This document shows, one piece after another, positions 49,701-62,827 of a DNA stretch of 64,000 nucleotides. The notes under the pieces are model-generated. The model made no database searches. It was not told where the DNA came from and saw only the letters and a program-made list of their open reading frames with translations. The stretch covers positions 248,001 through 312,000 of the forward strand of contig JABVXV010000025.1 of the NCBI GenBank assembly GCA_013365325.1, written 5' to 3'. This stretch comes from Dipetalonema caudispina (Eukaryota > Nematoda > Chromadorea > Rhabditida > Onchocercidae). The translations under genes were made by a program, and so were the position numbers. Within the stretch, counting starts at the first letter, position 1, and each line of letters begins with the position of its first letter.

Positions 49701-52700
49701 TAACTTAGTTCTAAAAACTGAGGTCTACAATTTTTTCGAACTTCTGTAATATTTTGTACGACCTTGCATTCAATTATGAGTGGCGCAAAATCCATTGTGC
49801 TTTTCAGGCTATACATTAAGGTGCCACGGGTTGAAATTCCTGAAACTAAGCTGTTGATCTTTGCTCCATTCAATTAATTTATATCATTTGCACTAACCAA
49901 ATATATTTGCAGCAACAGATCACAGCCATTTAACCAAAAAAGAATTTTACAGTAACAGATGCATATCTCTTTTGAGTTAATATGCATCTGATTTAAGAAT
50001 TTTGTTGAAAATACGCGGCAGTTAGTAAACTGATTGAAGTAATTTCTTGTTTGTTAAGCAAACGTATTACAGGGATATTAGTTATCAAATTTTGCATTTC
50101 AGGAAGGCTTGGAAAGACTTGGGTAACTTAAGTACTTCTGATGCCATGTCGGCATTCATCACACTACTCGATATTGTTTGTCCATCATTTCGTGATTTTG
50201 TTAATGAACATTTACAGTCACAAGTAAATCTTAAAAGGTAGCTTTACTTCTAAATTCTATGTGTTATTTCAAGTTGTTGGGATTTGGCATGTACATATCG
50301 AGGACAATATACAAGTTCTTAACTTTTTAGGAGATACTTCCGGAAATATTCTTGTTAAAGTTCCGTGTTCTCATCTAATTTGTTAGAAATATCACTCAAG
50401 TTGTTAACAATATCGCATCACTGAAAATTATCTGCTTGCAGTGAAGAACACCAGCAAAATAATGTTCAGTCTGTTGCTTCTCAATCAATGAATGATATGG
50501 AAAGATTTGAAGCACAGCGGTATGACTTTTATTTACTTCACTTTATTAGTGATTTTATTATACAAAACTGTACTGTTTCTACGCTTCAGCTGCGCACCAT
50601 GCCCACTGTGTAGAAAAGTTTAATTCTTAATCCGCTGATTCTGTCACGAGAAAATCTAGAAAATCTTATGTCATAGACACCTGAAACTTCACCTTCGAAT
50701 AATCCATAGTTCACTGAATTTGAAATTAATTTATTGTAAGCTTGATTTAACTAGTATGGGTAGGAATGAGATAGCATTTCGTATTGTTCAAAATTCTGAA
50801 TCCTTCAATCTTTATGTAAAACAGCAATGTTGGATTCGGATCAATAATCTTCATCACGAACTGATTTTCTCCTTTATTTCATGTATCGTTTAGTTTCACA
50901 CTGTTCATAACGACTCTTGAAACTTGTACCGGATAGTTTTTTTGAATTTTGGAATATTAAATCCAGTTCGAATTTAGCTTCATTCTTACTATCATTTTTC
51001 TAGAACCCCTCATCTTACATCAATGTTGATCCATAACTGACTGTTTAACATGCTGTGTTTTGCAGGCAGCAAATTCAGGAAGCTCTCAACCGTCAAACAT
51101 ATCATCAGTTTCGGGCATACGCTCAACAACAGTTTGTAGGAGACCCTATTCAGGTTTGGAGCTACTTCATCTGTGTTAATCTTGCACCATTTAAAACCTC
51201 CAATGGTTATCATATGCTTCCTTGTATTCTTAAACGCATAGTAGCGACTGGATTATACTTTTCTTTATCGTTTGTGCTTTTGATTCAGATATGTTACAGC
51301 AGTTTGAATTACTAGAATTCTGTAAATTCTTGGTACGGACTTAAGAGTAATGAAAAACGACTAATCTTTTTTTGTTTTTTTTTTTGTGAATGTTGGCATG
51401 GATTCATGTTCCATATGAAACAGATTTAGATCAAATACACAATTTATGGCTCTTTATCTGACAGATAACAAACCAAATAATGGAAATCATTATTGAGATA
51501 CCCGCATAATGAAATTTAGAAAACATATGATCAATGTACATTGAGACAAATGATTACTAACTGATTATCAAAAGAGCAAAAACGTATAGCGGTAGTACTA
51601 GTTGTAGATGTTACATCGCTTTGTCATTATCTGCAGTTTTGTACTATGCGTCAAGAAATCCATCATAAAAACAAGCAGTAATATATAGAAATATGTACTG
51701 TTCCAATTTCAAAATGATTTGCTCAGCAGATAAAACGCGACTGATACATGCAGATACTTTAATTGATGGATAAATGTAGTACTAAAGACATGAGTTTTTG
51801 AGTGCGTTTTCGATACGAGAGCTTGGCTTATAAATGCTCAGTAGATAATTCAATAAACGGAGAAGAAATGTTTCAAAGAAGAGGAGAAATAAAAAACACA
51901 AAGGTAGTCAGGCAACTGTTTGAAGTTTAAAAATTGCAAACTTTCTGAACGGTCCGCTTATCTCGAATGTTTTGAGGACGAAAACTCACATTTCAGATAA
52001 TATCAAGAGCCCCAGGAAGTTATACTAGGTTGTAGTTGAAGCTTAGCTGTACACGACTAAATCGTTTTAAATTATCCAAAAAACTTTACGTCCATATTTT
52101 CTAGATATCTTATTCCTGAAGTTAGTTGAATAAATGCAGATATCTCTGTGTTTTCAGTTGCTTTTTTATGTGTACAGAAAAGATAGTTAAGTTTAATTTG
52201 ACAGACTGATCAGATCGCTCACATGAGATTCGATCCGGGAGGAAACGCTTGTTTTGAATATATAAATTGTTAGCTGAAAGAAATTGAATAGCAAAGAATG
52301 CATTAGTTAAGCAATGTTTTTCTTACTATTCATGCTGGTACTTTAGTATTGAGCACCATCCCTAACTTGATACTTGAAAAATTAAGCAACACTGTTTATG
52401 AAGGTTTATAAACCACTCTTAGTTTATCATATATCTTATGCGTTCATTTTTAAAGCTTATAAAATGGTCATTGAAGAGATACTTGCAAATTTCCTGTTTC
52501 TCACAGTTTTTTATTTACTCCTAATTAAAAACAAATGCAGAATAATTACTTACTAGATCACTAGAAGAAGTCTGAGGTTGTATCTCGTTTTCCTTATTCC
52601 CATTTTCACAGTTTCCTTCACTTTCTCTCTTTTTCAGTTTAAGTCCATTGTGAATTGATAGTATCGCCATATCGTCAATATTTCTATTATGACTAATATC

Positions 52701-55700
52701 AAGCTCTCGTAGTTTTGTGATATTTTTCATTAGTGCAAGAGCCGCTACACCTTTGCTGCAACAAATAGTGAAATTAGTTCTTTTAAAGAAAGCAACTGTA
52801 ATCTTTAACATCAAGTTCTAACCAGCTTAAAGTTTGCATAAGATTAAGTTACACATGATTTATTTATATAGTAAGAATCTTCGTTCATGGTGGAAAGTAA
52901 TTGAATTTTTTTCGATCCAATGAAATTCACGATAAACCTGGTAATGCATGCACATCCTTGTACAGAAATCGTTTCAATGGGATACTGAATTGATGCTAAA
53001 GAGTAAAGCACTTCATCTGTAATCCCATCGCAGCTTATGAGTGTAATCTGAATTTCATAACATTGGAATAAGTTTTTGATCAAGCTTGCAATCTTAAATA
53101 AAAGCAAACGACGAAAAAGATTTTTTTCTTTTTTTTCTTCATAGCAATCAATAGCAAAAATAATTAGACTTAAAAAACTAACATTGTTGAGTATACAATC
53201 TCTGATCATGGTTAGTATGGAGCTGTTAGTAATATTGAAGCATTTGTTGAGTGTCAATGAGTGAAGCCTCTTATGTGCAGCTAGTGGAATTAGCTCTTCA
53301 TCGGATAGATGGGGCGAATGTCCAATACTTAATGAATCTAGTTGACGGCATTGTGATAAGGAGGAGTAATCAAATACTTTCGAGCAGCTTATAATCGTCA
53401 GCGATCGCAAGTTCACCAGTCCTTCTAATATTAGTCGTAGACTTTGCCCTGTTAGGGCTGTGCAATTCTAAAACTAATCCTTTTATTTAAAAATAGAATT
53501 GAATTTAATTAAATATGAACTGTCTTTTACCATTCACTTGAGCACTTTTCATATCTAATTTTTATATTTAGGTTTTCATATCTTTAGTACACAGCTTCTA
53601 TATATTCGTTTTTCGACACTTGAAGAAACTCTCTGTTAATCAAGAAATTATTTTTTGGTCTGATTAATATATTTTAAAAAAACAAATCGAGAACCTTTTC
53701 TTTTTGTAGAGATGATTCTCCAAAATTTTTCATAAAATTACCTCGAGAGAGGGATATCTCTTTATACTTGATGCATATTATTATTCTGTAACTTGTTATT
53801 CTGTTAGGTAGCGGCAATGGCTGCATAGAAAGTGCATTACTTACCTGAATATGTAGATTTTGAATAGTGTTGCAAAAGGCTAATGGTTCCATTGGAAGAA
53901 CTTGGGCTTCTTTCTGTATATATCCTATATGAAGAGATTGTAATGCTGGTAGACCACTGATATATGATAAAGTCATATCATCTGTTACTGATAGCGGACT
54001 TAGTTCTAGTTCAATCAGGTTTGGATGTAGAGCGAGAAATGCGTTTAAAATATCTGCTGGAAGTGAATTGGCTCCACTGATCTCAATGCTCCTGCAAATC
54101 TCGTTTCATTTATTATAATTTTGAAATTTAGAATATGGAAATAGTTAAGACTTCTCTGAAGGTTTTAGAAGACTTACTTGAGACAAGGAGGAAGTTCGTG
54201 AAGTTTGTTTAGTTTAAATGAAGCTCGTCTGAGGTTAATTTTGTTCAATTTTTTCATTCGTTGAAAGAAATCTTGCACCTGAAAACAATTCCAAAAATTG
54301 CTAATTGCGAGTTGTACATATACCAGCCGAAATAAAACGGATAGATTCAATAGCAATAATCGCAATAATGTTTACACTGTCTTAATAAGCACACTTGCTT
54401 TTAATTCCTCCAACTGTTAAAATTAGTCATTATCTAAAGTGGTATGTACTTAAGAAGTGGAAGCAAAAATCGAGTTGTAAGCCATCGAAATTCAAATCCT
54501 TAGCCAAAAAACCTGGTCCTTTCTTACTACATTTTTCTACAAATAATGCTTAAAACCTTATCGCCGTCATCTTTATTCACCCAGCTAGTCTCTTCCAATG
54601 AAAATATTTCCAAATTCTCGCCAATCTTCTCCAGTAGGATGGATATATCAGCATCCAGAATAATACAACCAAGATCAAGTTCTGTTAGACGAGTGCAGTA
54701 ACTAAATTAAACAGTTTAAAAATATGGAACAGCGATCTCCAGATTGAACATAGATATTTTATGTTTATTGGCTTTGAAAATTAAACCAACTCCGCAATAG
54801 CGTCAATAATAGGCTGTGAGATTTTGAGCCATCGTTGGCCAAAACTGATCATCCGAACATAGCGCCCGCAACGTTTTACCACTCCAATAACCGTTGGCGC
54901 GAATGAAATGAATTCCTGGGAAAATTTTTAAAGATTGAACTGTAAATAAAATATATGCGTTTATGAAAAAATAGAAAACGATAAAATGAATATGTGATTT
55001 ATTCGATTGCACTTCTGCTGTCCACAAGCAGATGTATCATGTGTTCTGTGTTCTCGGTTCCATTGTGATTTATTATCACGATTTATTTTTGATCTGATTT
55101 AAGGTAATAATTTTAGATGCGAGGAATGAATGAGTGAGTTTTTCGGGCGAAAGATGAAAAAAGATAGTGTAAAGATAAGGGTAGGGTCAGCGAAGAAAAT
55201 AATGCTTCGTTGTCTGTTGATGACGCGAAGAGGAAGCCTCAATTTATTTTCATCGATTGTTCACAGCTGAAGAGCTAAGAAGTCCAGGCTGGAGTTTCTT
55301 GATCGAATGTATACTTATGTTGTAAAGGAGAAGTCTATTTTCAGATTCATTTGATTTCCTAAGAAGAGAATAGTTTTAGAGATACCTGCTGAAAATAGCC
55401 ACTGGAATCATTTGCTAAAAAGTCGGCCATATTCAATTCTTTAATGTTCGCGTAGCTTGCTTGCTTCTGCAAAGTATTAGTCGGATTGTTTTCAATGGAT
55501 TTTCTAGTAAAAAAAATAACTTCTGAAAATGAGGTTTGAGTTCTAGCTGGGGGGCAATCATGTGCTCAGTATAAACTCTTCCCTTATTGTAGTTTGATGC
55601 AGGAACGAAATATTTTAATACTCATGCCATTTCGTATTTTATTACTAATAACTTAATGTATATTTATATTGATGAAGAGTTTATTTGCTTAACAACTACG

Positions 55701-58700
55701 ATGGTTATAAAAAGACAGAAAAGTTGCGTTTAGCGGAGAGCATTATTTTTTGTAGTATTTAATAATTTGCGTAGCAGTTAAGCATTATTTTTCTTCGTTT
55801 TTGTTTGCTGAGCAAATCTTCAAATTGATCTTCAGTGAGCCGTTTCCAGCAATTGAAAGATAGTGTTAATCTGTGTTAGGCAGATAAGGCGATCGTAAAT
55901 TTTTTTAATCTTTCATTTAAAATTTTCAACTCTTTCTCTTTTATGTTTAATACCTTTGTGGAAGAAACTGAGGTAGTAGTGATAAACTGATTGTAAATGG
56001 ACCTGTAGTATTTCGAACCATTTATGACATACGACCTCAAGGCGTACACGATCAATGAAGTCCAGTTTCTGGAATATGGATATGAGGCAGTCCTCATGCA
56101 ATTTATCGATCATCGTTTCTTTTTTTTTCCTGCAAAATAATCTCTATTCTACTAATATAATAGCTGTTCACTATTTCCGGCCCTTTAGATTAGATCTCTT
56201 GTCTCTTTTATTCCCCACTTATTAATCCTGCTGCATGATAATCTAAAACTGGTATTTACGAAATGTTCGTAACATTAATAAATTTGAAAATAGTTTTTAT
56301 CCGAAATATTAGATTATCTAACTTTTGCCTATCCATTCTTTTAGTAAGCTTTCTAGTTTTTGAATGAGGTACTCCAAGTAATAATTGAAGTCGCAAGTTT
56401 GAAAATGATTCGCTTTCAAAAAGTTTCAAGAGTACTATTTGATGACATAAAAAATTGCATTGCATACTACCAACTGAATATGACTTTTTTATTGCAATGT
56501 CTTACGAAGTTTCTAGAAGTAGTTATGCAAATTTCTGTATTTTTGAGAAGCACTCAAAAAACTTGCTTATTTCTGCCGGTTTTCTTCATGATTAAACATT
56601 CGTCTATACTGCTTCCCACTCGGCAGCTGTAAGAAGAGAATTAAATAAGAGAAGCGGAGCAATGCTCTGTTGGTTGAATGAAAACGGATACTATGTTATA
56701 TAAAATTGAATACACTTCGAAGTCCACAATAGCCACCAAATTTGTCTTTTGAGCTTTAGGAAGGATTCCAGTTGACCAGGAATATATATATATATATATC
56801 CGTAATAAAATTCGTAACAACCAATTAAGCTTTAACAAAAAAGTGTAAATGAAATGGGATTGACACTTGCTGAAATCGTTGATAGAGTTGAGGTAGAGTT
56901 GATTTTGATGAGAATGAGATGTTGGAGAATAGTTTGGAGATGAAACTAATAGATTAAGCTTGCCTGACGTTTATCCGCCTTAACTTGAAGCAGTCATAAG
57001 TACTGACGTGGCTGCTGCTGCTGCTGCTACTGCTACTGCTACTGCTACTGCTACTGTTTGCTGCTGTTGCTGCTACTGTTGCTGCTGCTGTTGATGATGA
57101 TGAAAATGACGTATTTCGTGCGTTCTCTTGCCTATTGAAAAGTTCAAATTACTTATTATGCTTTAGATGATGCTTGATTTTGTACTTATATCGTACTAAA
57201 CAGGCGTTGTATTTAGGAAGAGCAAAAGATGATGTCAGGAAGAGATAAAGATCAAGTGATGTGAATAACTTTTAATTCAAAATATGTTGCAAATTGCTTA
57301 GGCAGTGAATTTAAGGATAATTAATCGATGGTTTAATTACTTGCTGCTGCAGATTTCTATTCTCTTTAAGAGCGTGAAGTAAACTGTCAAGCTAATTAAT
57401 ATGAAGAAGCTTCCATAAGGCTTAATATAGAAGTATTGAGGGGCATTCTAAGTCTCTGGATTATGAAGATATCCATATTGCATCTTTCTTCATTTATGCA
57501 GTTTAAAGATTATTTGCATTAAAAATTGCATATTTGGAGGATATTCGTCGTGGTTGTTTGTGTAAATAGGAGTTAGTGCACTACTCTTTATTTTTTTCGA
57601 AAAATAAATAAATTTCAGTCGGAAATAGAGACTTTAGTTCGTAAGCTTTATTTAGTCATTTATAACCTAAGTAGAGGATTCAGCTATATTCTATTCCTTA
57701 TTTTTACTTTTTTATTTTTTGTTTTTCTAAATGATAATGTCAAGTTTTTTAAATTCTGATATGCATTTTATAAAGGAAATAACTATTTATTGCTATTATT
57801 GCTACTTTGTAGGAACGTAACTAAATGATCTGTTTCACGGTAAACATTACATGACAATCCTAAAATAAAAGGAATTACCTCAAGCATTAATTATCTTGTT
57901 AAGTCAGCTGTTTTTCATTTGCAATCCTTTCCTCATTTTTCATTTGCAGTAGCTTTTTCCTCATAAGTCAAACGTAAACAAACTGTTTCCTATTTGTTTA
58001 ACAATTTCACAAATCAGACAGTGTCTGGAAATTATTGATCTTTAATGAACGGAAACACAAATTCATTCTCGACTAACAGGGAATTCTAAAATAGCTCCTG
58101 TAAGTACGTTTTCTTCATGGAAATTAGATGAAAAGTTGAAATTTAAGGAATTGAAAATGAAATTAGATAATGGATATCTCAAAAAAATCGATTAGTACAC
58201 TGAATTCCAGAGCAGCTGTTGTACATTTCTAGCTTCTGAGAAGTTGTTTTTATTGGACTTTTACCGATGGACAAAGCTTCTTTATAAGTGCATGTTGAAC
58301 AATTTAGACTGATTCAATCATAAATATATATATTTTCTCAGCTCTTGAATAAAAAGTATTAACTGCAATTTTCTTGACTTACCACCACAAAAAAAAAATT
58401 TGCATTTCGAAGTGCAAATGTAAAATGAAAAGTTTCACTAATTGACAGTATTTCTAAGCATTCTTTTTCGAAATACCGTCTGGGAAGTCCACATCTTTTA
58501 AGCTTTTAGAGGAAGGAAGAAAATTGAAGGATGTATAAAAAATGTACCGATCTAGAAGAATTACTTAATATGGAAAGTTGGTGATAATTGAATAATAGTG
58601 TTACAGCAGGAGGCACTGATCAAACAGCTCCAGGAGCAGCACTATCAGCAGTACATGGCTCAAATATATGCACAGCAAGCTAAGGTGGTTGGCGCATCTC

Positions 58701-61700
58701 CGGACAGCGAACTTACCCCATCGAAAAGTGTGGATGGGCAAGATAGCGCGCAGAATAAAGTTGACAGTGAAGGGAAGCGAAATCGAAGTCAGAATTCGGA
58801 TGTTTCCGATGAAGAAGCTGGTGAAGACTTACCTTGTTAGTTTTCTTATTTTTTTAAGTTTCAAGATATCGACAAAAATAATTAATAAACCAAGTTATCA
58901 CATATATAAATAAATTGTTAGTTGCGTAAAAAAATATCAATGTTAGAAGCAAACTTATCTTGAAAAATTTTTCAATTTTAAAGGAAGAACTATTTGCTTT
59001 CTTGCTAAATGAAGAAGATCTGGGAGAGAAGACTATTTATTTTATTAAGCAGTTACATTCTAATATAAAATTTCCTTAGAACATTCATTATGCTGCCTTC
59101 TATAATATTATAATTATGTTATTTTTCCGTATTAATCGTCGCATTTTTACTATTGACAATAAAACATTAATCCCTTAAGCCGTTGGAACTTAATTTCATT
59201 TTGAGTACGCCTTTTTGTGAATTCCTCCATACCGTATAGTTGGATTCATATTGATTAAAATTTAGATGAAATGGTATTAAAATCTTAGGGAAGAAAGTAA
59301 TGCAAGTTTGCATTTTTCCTTCTATAATTATAAATGTATTTAGGCTTAGAGAGATTTGCTTTTCTCTTTCTCTTTTTTCTTATGCTTTTCAATTTTTACT
59401 TTTTTGATTCAAGTATGTTCAATTTATGGCCAAATGGACTTCTTCTGTCACTGTAAGCTGCTTTCTTATTTACTGTCAATACTAGTCATCTTTTGCTTGT
59501 TATTCATCTTTTTAAAAAATTTTTTTTCATCCAATTTCTATTTTGTATGCTTCGAAAGTTTGAGAAGTTCTCACAGTATTCACGAGCTTTAAAAATTTCA
59601 TTTAAAAGATTGAAAAACAAGCACATCTGAATGATAAACTGCATGCTGCTTACTGCATCGCTTTTTTTATGTCTGTCAATTGAAAGAAAATTGAGCTAAT
59701 GTGAATGTCTTATTGTGGACGAATTGATAGGTTAGACTCTACTTGCGTGGACACTGAATATCGTAAGTGGCTCATTTGTTGTAATGTCACTTCGCTGAGA
59801 GGCTTAAGACTAGTCATTTGAGATCGAGCAGCAAAGTAGTACCAACTGTTCTGACAGGAAAGGGGGAATTCGTAACTTGTACACATGTCGCTGACTTCAG
59901 TAAATAATTTTAGGAACAATTGAAAAATAAAATAAAACAGAATCTCAAAGCTTAAATTGGCTGGAGCAGCACATCGGAAAGAATATCTGAGAAGAAATGT
60001 ACCATAATAAGGCAGTGTTAATGTATTTCATTATTTGGAACGAACGATGCTTCGTGCTTACAAACACTATCAGCAAGTGATGTATATCAAGGACGTGATA
60101 CACAGTGCATGAACCAATTTGGAATTTCTTCATTTTTTTCTTTCCTTCAATTGGAAATTATTTTTGACAACAAAAAGTTTTCAAGAATATTAGAAAGACA
60201 AAAAAGAATTGCGTGGGATGAATTGATGTATTGTTTATGGGGATATAGCTACCTGAAAGAAATGGGTTCGCTTTCTATTTCGACTGTCATTTTTCATTGA
60301 ATAGTTGTCGAATCAAGAATATTCATTAACTCTGTAGAAATGAAATACACTGTCAATCAAAACTCATACATTTTGCACGATTCTCGGAAATAAATCCGAC
60401 TGAATAGGCTGATAAGGTACAAAATTAACTCAACAAGAAGTGAAATTTCATGGAGAGGGAAATTGATGATGACGGCGAAAATGATTGGGAGATTAATTTT
60501 CCATAATTCATCGAATGGACAGCCGATTCGACTGCGTTGATAATGTTTAATTCCTTTTGTTTTTAGGTCAACAAACAATTTCGTTCCCTTTTTTTGAGCG
60601 TCAATTTTCGTTCATAATGGGTTTTGCTATGTTTCACATGCATGGCGCCTTCTCACGCCGTATGTTAACGAGCAAAGGAACGAAGGGAAATAAGCATGAT
60701 AAATAGGAAAATACATAATAAAAATGTATAATAAACGGTTTTTATAACACATAAGAAATAACATATATAAACTATATTCAAATGATATGTATGTAGCATA
60801 AAGAATGTCTTTGGATTGCTGATTTGACATTTTCCTCTTCAATTTCTTTTTATATTCAACTATGCATTACATTATCTGTCTATGCTTGTTTTTTGCTAGG
60901 CCAACCAGAATGATAAGGAAATTTTGTTATAATCTTCTGACTCATTTATTAAAACTTTAAAAATTTTTCAAACGTCCAATTGTTTTAGTCCTGTACAGAT
61001 CTTTTGTTAGGTTCATTATCGTGATATAATTCTTCATTTCAAGCTTTGTGTCTACAGAAGGAATAGTAGTATTATGATTATTAGACTAGTTGGCATGGGT
61101 TACTATAGTAGAAACCGTCTAGTACTTGCGATTAATTATTGGGTTTTCTAGCAAATCCTGCTATAGCACCAGCATCAATGTGGAATCGTCAAGATATTGT
61201 GGAATTCAAAAATGCTATCCGGAAAGAAGGTAGTGAGAGCATCATCAAAGTTGGACATGGTGAAACAGTAACGGTGACTTTTGCATGTTAAAATTTCTGG
61301 TAATTACAAGGAGTTTTATATCATTTTGGAGCAACTTGTTCATTGTTATACTTTTGGGGAAGAGGATTTGAGTAGCATAGGAAAGAAAAAATAAGCATTC
61401 GTGTTATCAAGTGTTCATGTATAAGATGAGTAGCTTGAATGATATAGAAAATAAATTTCGGTAAGCTGTATATGTAAAATTTTAAATATCCTTTCATATC
61501 TCAATACTCAACTTTCATATGAAACTGGCATTGAAGATTCAACACTTGCAAATCATATTTTTTGCAGGTCCGTGTACCAACTCATGAGGAAGGCAGCTGT
61601 TTGTTTTGGGAATTTGCAACCGATCATTATGATATTGGTTTTGGTGTATTTTTTGAATGGACAATTTCTCAAACAAATCGTGTAAGCATTTTTAAAGCTC

Positions 61701-62827
61701 AAGGACATTAGCTTAATTATTTATTTACTCTGGATGATTCCGAAATTACTGAGATGATTGTTGGGGTGAGAAAGGTAGTCTGGTCATTGGAACGTTGATT
61801 CGTGATGTTTTTGCATAGAAGTAAGATAATTCATTGCTATACAAGTTTTACTATAAAATTATTAAAGTCGAAAATATATGCAAAAGCTTCACTACTAGGT
61901 TTGATCTGCAAATAAAATCTTGGTTTGTTAATTGCTACTGAACAAAATAAATACATCATCTCAATAATATCATTATCTATATGGAAGCGCATGTTTTGTA
62001 GCGGTCGTCGTTACTTCCCCTTACTGATCGCTTTTTTTTCAAACCGAATACTTATTTCTGGAACTGTATAATTACTTTTTATGTGCCATTTAAGGTCTCG
62101 GTTCATGTATCAGAATCATCCGATGAGGAAGCGGACGAAGAGTTCTTGCAAGTAGAACTAAGGACCAATGATGTTGAAAGTGGTAGTTCTTTAAGGGAAA
62201 AGACGGATCAGAACAAACCACACGTCGATGAAATTGTTCCCATTTACCGACGTGATTGTCATGAAGAGGTTCACATTATTTTCATTACGATTTGAAACGA
62301 AAAAGAATGAATGTATGAAGGGGTGACTGCTACACATGAAATGCGTTCGGTTTACTTACTGGAATCTAAAATTTTACCTATTCATGAGAAGTTTCAGTTC
62401 AGTCACATAACGCTAATTGAATAATATATTTAATCTTCGTCTTGTGACTTCACTAATTCATCCGAGCATATCATGACTGTAGTGATATCTGCAGCATACA
62501 TTTCCTGTCGTTTAATGAAGATCGACTTGTCTGGTCAAATTTGTCATTTATTTAAATAAATGGAATATGAATTTCCTTCAAAGTCCCTACAAATTTATTC
62601 TATTCACAAATAATCAAAAACTGATTAGAAATAAAGCGCAAAGCGCAAATTGTATGCTAGACTTGATCTCCTAGTCGACGCCCAGTTCTTCCAATCCTTT
62701 TCTTTTTAAGGTGTACGCTGGTAGTCATGTATATCCAGGACGAGGTGTATACCTATTGAAGTTTGACAATTCATATTCTTTGTGGCGGTCCAAAACGTTG
62801 TATTATCGAGTGTATTACAGCAACTGA
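46754..62827 (+). CDS. ACBD3: ACBD3 (GCP60) orthologue: acyl-CoA-binding and GOLD domain Golgi protein
   Basis: Ten exons: 46754-46874, 47051-47192, 50103-50237, 50442-50519, 51066-51153, 58607-58835, 61152-61273, 61568-61681, 62095-62268 and 62711-62827, phase-consistent, 439 residues (human is ~528). Residues ~18-125 form an ACBP domain: [38 protein letters not shown] and [11 protein letters not shown] Gln-rich likely coiled coil follows (~133-264; [22 protein letters not shown]), then a Ser/acidic stretch. The GOLD domain fills ~265-439: [49 protein letters not shown] and IPVYRRDC-like [12 protein letters not shown], ending [19 protein letters not shown]3 is a Golgi scaffold that binds giantin and PI4KB and is used in membrane trafficking. 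The acidic [11 protein letters not shown] insert is also typical. Introns are long (2.9, 7.45 and 2.3 kb); intron 5 contains an antisense F-box gene. A T-rich acceptor lies 11 nt before the ATG. Confidence 0.95.
49454..49515. repeat. 32-bp tandem duplication (two copies)
   Basis: A 30-bp identical core (GAGAATAATTACTAGG...) occurs at 49454-49483 and 49486-49515, inside ACBD3 intron 2. Confidence 0.85.
49561..49603. repeat. 20-bp inverted repeat with 3-nt loop
   Basis: Arms 49561-49580 and 49584-49603 match except for one transition, making a tight AT-rich hairpin. A second weaker AT-rich dyad follows at ~49604-49626. It is intronic (ACBD3 intron 2), immediately after the 32-bp tandem repeat; it may be a foldback remnant. 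Confidence 0.65.
52521..56113 (-). CDS. F-box / leucine-rich-repeat protein, nested in an ACBD3 intron
   Basis: Nine exons: 56113-56003, 55466-55386, 54915-54791, 54701-54557, 54278-54178, 54091-53845, 53467-53183, 53047-52938 and 52755-52521, phase-consistent, 479 residues. Residues ~3-37 form an F-box ([32 protein letters not shown] read in two parts). The rest shows AMN1/FBXL-type leucine-rich repeats: [69 protein letters not shown] and [14 protein letters not shown]. It would act as the substrate-recognition adaptor of an SCF ubiquitin ligase; substrates are unknown. The C-terminus is Glu/Asn/Ser-rich. The last exon has a possible GTAAGT donor 33 nt before the stop, so another 3' exon is possible. 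The upstream TTTTGCAG at 56130 suggests its own trans-splicing. I could not place it as an orthologue of a named FBXL. Confidence 0.85.
56131..58606. other. Remainder of ACBD3 intron 5
   Basis: No exon recognised on either strand. It contains the (TA)n run near 56782-56799 and the CTG/CTA trinucleotide repeat at 57010-57102. It should hold the promoter of the nested F-box gene next to 56130. Confidence 0.5.
57010..57102. repeat. (CTG)/(CTA) interrupted trinucleotide repeat
   Basis: A run of GCTGCTGCTGCTG followed by CTA-CTG alternation, then CTG/TTG and GAT units, ~93 bp. Non-coding on both strands in my gene models (an ACBD3 intron and upstream of the F-box gene). Confidence 0.85.

Noticed and set aside
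57010..57102. CTG/CAG run as a polyglutamine or polyalanine coding repeat
   Set aside because: No open frame with splice signals covers it on either strand; treated as an intronic microsatellite.
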